Positions 7,411-11,744 of a stretch of 11,744 nucleotides of DNA are shown here, in pieces (positions within the stretch are counted from its first letter, which is position 1; each line of letters starts with the position of its first letter). This DNA is from JBBIJH01 sp037446075. GTDB lineage: Bacteria > Bacteroidota > Ignavibacteria > UBA10030 > JAHEZR01. The DNA is taken from the NCBI GenBank assembly GCA_037446075.1, contig JBBIJH010000076.1, forward strand, positions 1-11,744. The letters are read 5' to 3'. The notes beneath the pieces were generated by a model, which searched no databases, was not told the DNA's origin, and was given only the letters and a program-made list of their open reading frames with translations. The translations under genes and the position numbers were made by a program.

Positions 7411-10329
7411 TCAATGTGCACCCGGCTGGATCTCAGATTTGAGGGCATCAATGACGGCGTCATGCACAGCCGGTCGGACTTGAAAGATTTTTGTGTTCTG
7501 CCTTGTTGGATACACCCTGTTCGTTAAGAGGATCACAAAGAGGTTTCGAGTGGGGTCGGCCCAGATCGAGGTGCCAGTAAATCCCGTGTGACCAAATGAC
7601 TTCGGTGAGAAGCGACTACCCGCAGACGAATAGCCCTGCATACTCTTTGTATCCCAACCCAGCGCTCGTGTGGATCGTTCTGATTGTCGCTTCGTGAACA
7701 TGCGAATTGTGTTCTCGTTGAGATATCGCTTGCCCGCATACGTGCCCCCGTCCAGCAGCATCTGCATGATTACCGCAAGATCAGCGGCAGTAGAGAATAG
7801 ACCCGCGTGCCCTGAAACGCCCCCGAGTACGAACGCGTTCTCATCATGGACTCTGCCACGAACCGGAGTATTCTGTTTTCGCCACACCGTGTCGATCTCT
7901 GTTGGCGCGATCCGGCTCCATCTTGATTCCGGGGGATTGAACATCGTGTTCATCATATGAAGTGGGGCGAAGAACTCTTTCTCAACATAGCGGTCAAGTC
8001 CCATCCCCGTCACCTTCTCAATCACTTTTCCAAGTGTAATGAGTCCGAGATCGCTGTAGATGGTTGAATCGCCAGTGGGATAGATCAAGGGTTGAGCGTA
8101 GACAGAATCGAGCAGTTGGTTTGCAGAACTGCAGGTCTCATAGAACTTCTTCCACCCAATCAACCCACTATTGTGCAGGAGCAAATTTCTCACCTTAATC
8201 TTTTCTTTCCCGTTTTGACCAAACTCAGGAATGTACCGTATCACCGGATCATCGAGATCAATTTTTTTCTCGTCAACCAATCTCATGATGGCGTTAGTTG
8301 TAGCAATCACCTTCGTCACAGAGGCCAGGTCGTACATCGTTCCCAGATCCACCTGACGGGAGTAGGGGGAGTAATCGTATGTACCGAACGCTTTGTGGTA
8401 CGCGATGATCCCGTCCTTCGCAATCAGAACAACGGCGCCGGGGAAGGCGGAATCGGCAATTGCCTTCTTCATGACGTCGTCCAGCCGCTTCAATCTTTTC
8501 GAATCGAACCCAGCGATCTCTGGTTCATCCACACGAAGCTGATTCTTCCTGAGCGCAATGCCCGCTCCATAGTCAGCAAGCTTTGGGATTGTGATCGGCA
8601 ATTTTCCATCGACATCAATCTCACCGAAGATCGCCTCGACCGCCGCATCCACTGCAACATCGGCATCGCTGTACGCACAGAGATAGGCGCTGACCGACGG
8701 CATGTCGGAGAGCAGATAGGGGTTGCCGAATGAAATCGCAACGACCGGCCTCCCCATTTTCAGCACCCGGTCGACAAACTCCACTTGTCGCGCTTGAAGT
8801 CCAATCGTTCCCTGTCCCGACCGTACTCGTACATACATCGGGCAGAGGATCAGGTCTGCCCGCTTCAGGATGTAGTAAACGGAATCATACTCTTCTGAGT
8901 TACTCCGGGTATCGACCCGGAGAGACTGAAAATTCGGATAGCGACTCCTGACCTGCGAGTTGAATCGATCTCCGGTAGTCGGGACAGCATTGTCAGAAAC
9001 TACAAGGCTCATCACCCTCAACGTCCCGAATTTCTCGAGGGGCAAGATCCCCCTTTCGTTCTTCACGACCGTGATTGAACGACGAGCGATTTCTTTTGCG
9101 AGGCGCTGGTGTTCTTTCGCTCCGACAACTGCAAAGATTGTATCGGGACTCACAAAGCGATTCTTGTGAAGGCCGAGCCACGCTTTGACGCTCAGCAGTT
9201 TCCGCACGGATTCATCGATTCTCTCTAATGGAATTTCACCTCGCCGCGCTGCGTTCAGGATAGCATCAATGGCGACTTCCTCATTCGGCGGCATCAGGAT
9301 AAGATCGTTTCCCGCTCTCACTGCAAGGACTGCGGCCTCCGCGTCTGAGTAAGCTTTCGTCACACCTCGCATCGTCATTGCGTCTGTGACAATCAAGCCT
9401 CTGAACCCGAGCTTCTCTTTCAACAACTTTGTCACGACGTTTTGTGAGAGCGTGGAAGGGATCCCCTTCACGGTGTCATAGGCAGGAAGTGAGAGGTGAG
9501 CAATCATAATGGACATGACACCGTGGCCGATCGCGTCTTCGAACGGCGGAAGCTCCAGCGACTCAATCCGCTTACGGTCAAAGTTGAGAATCGGGAGGTC
9601 AGAATGCGAATCGACGTCCGTGTCACCATGTCCGGGAAAGTGCTTTGCCGTGGAGATCATTTTCCCTTCATGCAGCCCCTTGATGAATGCATCAGCCATT
9701 TCCGAGACAAGCCGGGGGTCTTCTCCAAAGGCGCGAACATTGATGATTGGGTTCATCGGGTTGTTGTTGACGTCAACCACCGGTGCGTAATTCTGATGGA
9801 CTCCGAGAGCGCGGCCTTCTTTTGCTATCACCTTTCCCATCTCGTATGCGAGCCTTGGGTCGCGCGTTGCTCCAAGGGCCATGACGTACGGAAATGATGT
9901 CGTGTTCTCGATCCGCATCGCGACGCCGCGCACGAAGTCGGCCGAGATCAGAAGTGGTACCACGGCCAGAGATTGTAGCTTGTTGATGTAGTAGGACGTC
10001 TCGAACACGTTGCCCTGGAAGAAGATGACACCGCCGACCTTCCTTTCTTTGACGAGACGGATGAGCCGATCGAACTCCTCGCTCTCCTCGCTGAAATAAT
10101 AACCGCGTGCCCACGGCATCACGAGTTGGCCGACTTTTTCTTCAAGGCTCATCCCGCGCAGCGTAGACTCTACCCACGCCGTATCGCTAAGTGTCCACGC
10201 TTGAACTTCTACGTGAGCCCGGGAGGCAACTCCTGGTTGCTCCTCCCCCCTCTTCATTTTTTCGCTCGTGCATGCGGCAATCACCGCACAACCTGAAAAC
10301 AAGAAAGGGAGTAATCTTTTCATAGACAT
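7411..10329 (-). CDS. nagZ: Lipoprotein fusing a NagZ-type beta-N-acetylglucosaminidase (GH3) to a beta-lactamase-fold serine hydrolase (AmiE-like)
   Basis: A 972-residue two-enzyme protein. Residues 1-20 form a lipoprotein signal (basic start, hydrophobic core, lipobox VIAAC with Cys20), so it is probably anchored to a membrane facing the periplasm. Residues about 50-390 are a glycoside hydrolase family 3 barrel with the NagZ motif KHFPGHGDT (229-237), the Asp240-Ser-His242 dyad used as acid/base in NagZ enzymes, and nucleophile Asp316 in IVTDAMTM. Residues about 410-590 resemble the GH3 second domain. Residues about 605-960 are a class C beta-lactamase-type domain: SxxK at Ser670-Lys673 (ASVTK), Tyr758-Ser-Asp in place of Tyr-x-Asn, and HTG at 914-916. 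In Bacillus subtilis the separate NagZ and AmiE (same fold) act in turn on muropeptides, so I infer GlcNAc release plus amidase activity. An esterase or other peptidase role for the second half is possible. Its ATG directly follows the kinase stop. Confidence 0.9.
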   Translation of the reverse strand: MSMKRLLPFLFSGCAVIAACTSEKMKRGEEQPGVASRAHVEVQAWTLSDTAWVESTLRGMSLEEKVGQLVMPWARGYYFSEESEEFDRLIRLVKERKVGGVIFFQGNVFETSYYINKLQSLAVVPLLISADFVRGVAMRIENTTSFPYVMALGATRDPRLAYEMGKVIAKEGRALGVHQNYAPVVDVNNNPMNPIINVRAFGEDPRLVSEMADAFIKGLHEGKMISTAKHFPGHGDTDVDSHSDLPILNFDRKRIESLELPPFEDAIGHGVMSIMIAHLSLPAYDTVKGIPSTLSQNVVTKLLKEKLGFRGLIVTDAMTMRGVTKAYSDAEAAVLAVRAGNDLILMPPNEEVAIDAILNAARRGEIPLERIDESVRKLLSVKAWLGLHKNRFVSPDTIFAVVGAKEHQRLAKEIARRSITVVKNERGILPLEKFGTLRVMSLVVSDNAVPTTGDRFNSQVRSRYPNFQSLRVDTRSNSEEYDSVYYILKRADLILCPMYVRVRSGQGTIGLQARQVEFVDRVLKMGRPVVAISFGNPYLLSDMPSVSAYLCAYSDADVAVDAAVEAIFGEIDVDGKLPITIPKLADYGAGIALRKNQLRVDEPEIAGFDSKRLKRLDDVMKKAIADSAFPGAVVLIAKDGIIAYHKAFGTYDYSPYSRQVDLGTMYDLASVTKVIATTNAIMRLVDEKKIDLDDPVIRYIPEFGQNGKEKIKVRNLLLHNSGLIGWKKFYETCSSANQLLDSVYAQPLIYPTGDSTIYSDLGLITLGKVIEKVTGMGLDRYVEKEFFAPLHMMNTMFNPPESRWSRIAPTEIDTVWRKQNTPVRGRVHDENAFVLGGVSGHAGLFSTAADLAVIMQMLLDGGTYAGKRYLNENTIRMFTKRQSERSTRALGWDTKSMQGYSSAGSRFSPKSFGHTGFTGTSIWADPTRNLFVILLTNRVYPTRQNTKIFQVRPAVHDAVIDALKSEIQPGAH

Positions 10330-11313
10330 TCAGGGATGAAGTGGTAAGTCCCGCAAGGTTTTCTTCACGCGTTCCAGTGCCATCAGCACAGCGCCGTAGG
10401 CAGGACTTTTCAATGGAGTTTGGATTTGGGTTTCGGGAAACTTTGATTTGACTTTCTTCTTGAGGGTGCGAGAGAGGTAGTTCGAGTACTGGAGCATACC
10501 GCCGAGAAAAGCGATTCTGATTTTCTTGCCTCCTCGATGTTCCTCGGAGCCTCTCAGCTTTTTGACCAACACCTTTACGTGATCAAGAAGCTCAAGACTT
10601 TGACTATCGAGAATCTTTCTTGCCACCCGGTCGCCTCTCTCCGCAGCCTGAAGGACAAGGGGGGCCAGAGCCGATACGTCGAATTGATCCTGATAAACCT
10701 TGGATACGATCTTGACGGGGTCGGACAATTTGAAAGTCTTCCCGGCAAGTGCCGTCAACAGCGTCGGCCCGCCCCGTCCATCGAGGTGCTTGGAGACTGC
10801 TCTGAGTGCCTCCCGTCCAATCACGAATCCACTCCCTTCATCGCCAATAAGTCTTCCCCAGCCGCCAACGCGATAGATGTTGCCTTCCGCGTCCTTCGCA
10901 AAACCGACGGAACCCGTGCCAGCTACAATGACTATCCCTGGTTTTCCTCCGAGGGCTCCTTCGACAGCAACCCGCCCGTCACTCTCAACAACGAGGTTTC
11001 TGAGGCGTATGTGATTCGTCCGGGCTAATGATCGAATTGCCTCTCGCGTCCGTACCTGATCCGGTTTACGGCCAGCCCCGGCGAGTCCGACTACCGTGGC
11101 TTTTATTTGATCAGGAGTACACCGTGCCTCAGAGCAGCATTTCTTGACCATCTTCAATATCTCTCTCGCCGTCCCCTGGAGTCCGGCAATCTGCACATTC
11201 GATATACCGCCGGAGGCCTTGGTTATCGCCTTCCCTTTAAGGTCTGCGAGAATCGCACGAGTCCGCGTTCCACCGCCGTCAATTCCAAGGACGAATTGCC
11301 TGAGGCTGGTCAT
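10330..11313 (-). CDS. BadF/BadG-family sugar kinase (N-acetylglucosamine or N-acetylmuramate kinase-like)
   Basis: A 327-residue ATPase of the ASKHA fold, BadF/BadG/BcrA/BcrD family, which includes GlcNAc kinase (NAGK) and the clostridial MurK. Visible motifs are phosphate-1 LGIDGGGTRTRA (9-20), catalytic Asp112 in VESDGRVAVEGA, and phosphate-2 IVAGTGSVGFA (129-139). The NAGK-like GGWGRLIGDEGSGFVIG lies at 150-166, the adenosine motif FLGGMLQ at 269-275 and PAYGAVLMA near the end. The acyl-CoA reductase activator members of the family carry a cysteine-ligated Fe-S cluster, and no comparable pattern is seen here. The gene abuts the NagZ/AmiE-like lipoprotein (stop TGA immediately followed by ATG), so an amino sugar released from peptidoglycan is the likely substrate. 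Whether it is GlcNAc, MurNAc or glucosamine cannot be decided from sequence. No ribosome-binding site is obvious before the ATG. It is probably the first gene of the cluster. Confidence 0.88.
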   Translation of the reverse strand: MTSLRQFVLGIDGGGTRTRAILADLKGKAITKASGGISNVQIAGLQGTAREILKMVKKCCSEARCTPDQIKATVVGLAGAGRKPDQVRTREAIRSLARTNHIRLRNLVVESDGRVAVEGALGGKPGIVIVAGTGSVGFAKDAEGNIYRVGGWGRLIGDEGSGFVIGREALRAVSKHLDGRGGPTLLTALAGKTFKLSDPVKIVSKVYQDQFDVSALAPLVLQAAERGDRVARKILDSQSLELLDHVKVLVKKLRGSEEHRGGKKIRIAFLGGMLQYSNYLSRTLKKKVKSKFPETQIQTPLKSPAYGAVLMALERVKKTLRDLPLHP

Positions 11314-11453
11314 TCAGAGAGCAGGTAAGGAGTTTCGTGGAAAAAAGTTAGTCAAAAAAGGGGTGAAAGGCAAGGAAATGTGGGAAAACAAACCGGCAGG
11401 TAGGCTATAGTCTTTTCACGAAGTGAAAAGTAGCCCTCAAAATGAACGACCCC
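11314..11453 (-). other. Non-coding spacer upstream of the sugar kinase, likely holding the cluster's promoter
   Basis: This 140-bp stretch lies between the probable end of the methyltransferase-like gene and the kinase ATG. Read on the minus strand it carries the hairpin at 11435-11403 and then a T/C-rich region. A TTGACT (11355-11350) resembles a -35 box, but no matching -10 appears 16-18 nt downstream. There is no ribosome-binding site before the kinase start. I see no open frame worth calling in it. Placement of a promoter here is an inference from the layout. Confidence 0.35.
11403..11435 (-). terminator. Strong hairpin after the methyltransferase-like gene (possible transcription end)
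   Basis: A perfect 8-bp inverted repeat, CTTTTCAC/GTGAAAAG (11412-11419 and 11423-11430), closes a 3-nt loop (TTC on the minus strand, flanked C and G). It is extended by a second 5-bp arm, GGCTA/TAGCC (11431-11435 against 11403-11407), with a 4-nt bulge on one side. It begins about 20 nt after the preferred stop codon at 11454. No T-run follows on the minus strand, so it is not a standard Rho-independent terminator. It may instead protect the 3' end of the message or mark a processing site. Confidence 0.45.
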
Positions 11454-11744
11454 CTAGCCCGAAGGGTGAAAGTTAGAAGACAATTTAACCCAGATCTCCC
11501 AAACGTGGACACGATCCTCACGTGCGAGAGATACGGACCCCTTGCTCTCCATTCTCCCTCCGGCACAAACCTTTTCAAATCTTCCCACGTATGACATAAC
11601 CAGCTCGAGGTCGTCAAGCGGTTGCCAGAGAGATTGCTTCCTCCGATGAGAAGAAGCCAGCCTCCTGGCTTGACGAATCTCATAAGATGCCGGATGTAGT
11701 CATGGATCTTCGTGAGGTCATACGTGCTCACGACGCTGCAGCCA
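11454..11744 (-). pseudogene. SAM-dependent methyltransferase-like gene, 3' part, apparently frameshifted (runs off the right edge)
   Basis: The frame entering from the right edge encodes VVSTYDLTKIHDYIRHL followed by RFVKPGGWLLLIGGS. This resembles the late strands of a class I methyltransferase, where a KPGG turn precedes a hydrophobic strand. That frame continues to a stop at 11405 but becomes Trp/Cys/Arg-rich and ends inside a hairpin. From about 11617 another frame, reached by a -1 shift (one base missing), reads LDDLELVMSYVGRFEKV. It continues with REDRVHVWEIWVKLSS and stops at 11454. It has more typical coding composition, with many codons beginning with G. I infer one gene with a single-base loss near 11611-11625. 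If there is no shift, the ORF is 11405-11744. The GTG at 11731 is unlikely to be the true start because the frame continues past the edge. Methyltransferase identity is tentative. Confidence 0.5.

Noticed and set aside
7388..7414. TTG start of pruA overlapping the upstream stop
   Set aside because: The ATG at 7387 has a well-placed AGAGG and the usual N-terminus, while the TTG has no ribosome-binding site of its own.
8092..8733. A 213-codon open frame on the plus strand
   Set aside because: It lies wholly antisense to the nagZ fusion gene, has no recognisable motif, is rich in residues typical of reverse-complement frames, and the opposite strand encodes clear catalytic motifs.
9496..9897. 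Two overlapping plus-strand frames of 93-133 codons
   Set aside because: Antisense shadows of the GH3 catalytic region.
10537..11028. A 163-codon open frame on the plus strand
   Set aside because: Antisense to the sugar kinase, whose ATP-binding motifs are on the minus strand; no family resemblance.
11405..11731. A complete 108-codon gene starting at GTG 11731
   Set aside because: Methyltransferase-like sequence begins immediately and the frame continues past the edge, so it is a 3' fragment; its last 50-60 codons look non-coding compared with the neighbouring frame.
1..11744. CRISPR arrays, tRNA or rRNA genes, insertion sequences, phage or defence genes
   Set aside because: No regularly spaced repeats, cloverleaf-like segments, rRNA-like stretches, transposase or defence motifs were seen on reading both strands.

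Overview
This window looks like an ordinary core-metabolism stretch of a bacterial chromosome. All supported genes lie on the minus strand, so transcription runs from high to low coordinates. Base composition is close to balanced by eye. The lipoprotein that fuses a NagZ-type glycosidase to a serine hydrolase, the BadF-type sugar kinase, ATP-dependent PEP carboxykinase and the GatB amidotransferase together suggest a member of the Bacteroidota/Ignavibacteriota/Chlorobi (FCB) group. That placement is an inference and no rRNA is present to test it. I saw no tRNA, rRNA, CRISPR array, insertion sequence, phage gene or defence system.

In transcription order, the right edge (11744-11454) holds the 3' part of a gene resembling a SAM-dependent methyltransferase. 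Its reading frame breaks internally and it ends just before a strong hairpin (11403-11435). After a spacer of about 140 bp with no gene comes a tight run. It starts with a BadF/NAGK-type sugar kinase (11313-10330), followed directly (TGA then ATG) by a 972-residue lipoprotein joining a family-3 glycosidase to a beta-lactamase-fold hydrolase (10329-7411). Next come L-glutamate gamma-semialdehyde dehydrogenase (pruA, 7387-5831), ATP-type PEP carboxykinase (pckA, 5818-4214) and the beta subunit of succinyl-CoA synthetase (sucC, 4164-2938). A small coiled-coil gene follows that seems split by a one-base shift (2929-2608), then a DinB-fold protein (2577-2044), gatB (2047-566, overlapping the previous stop by ATGA) and the first two thirds of tpiA (504-1, leaving the window exactly at the catalytic glutamate).

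Functionally the first pair fits cell-wall sugar recovery: cutting GlcNAc from muropeptides, removing the peptide from MurNAc, and phosphorylating the freed amino sugar. The middle genes fit gluconeogenic use of amino acids: proline/arginine-derived semialdehyde to glutamate, the succinyl-CoA step of the TCA cycle, and oxaloacetate to PEP. TpiA belongs to the same lower glycolysis/gluconeogenesis block. GatB serves translation (Gln-tRNA/Asn-tRNA amidation) and appears to be translationally coupled to the DinB-fold gene. Whether all this is one transcript is uncertain: there is a possible weak terminator between pckA and sucC and a promoter-like box just before tpiA.

I found no obviously new system. 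The items most worth a second look are the NagZ/amidase-like fusion with its kinase partner, and the two apparent single-base frameshifts.
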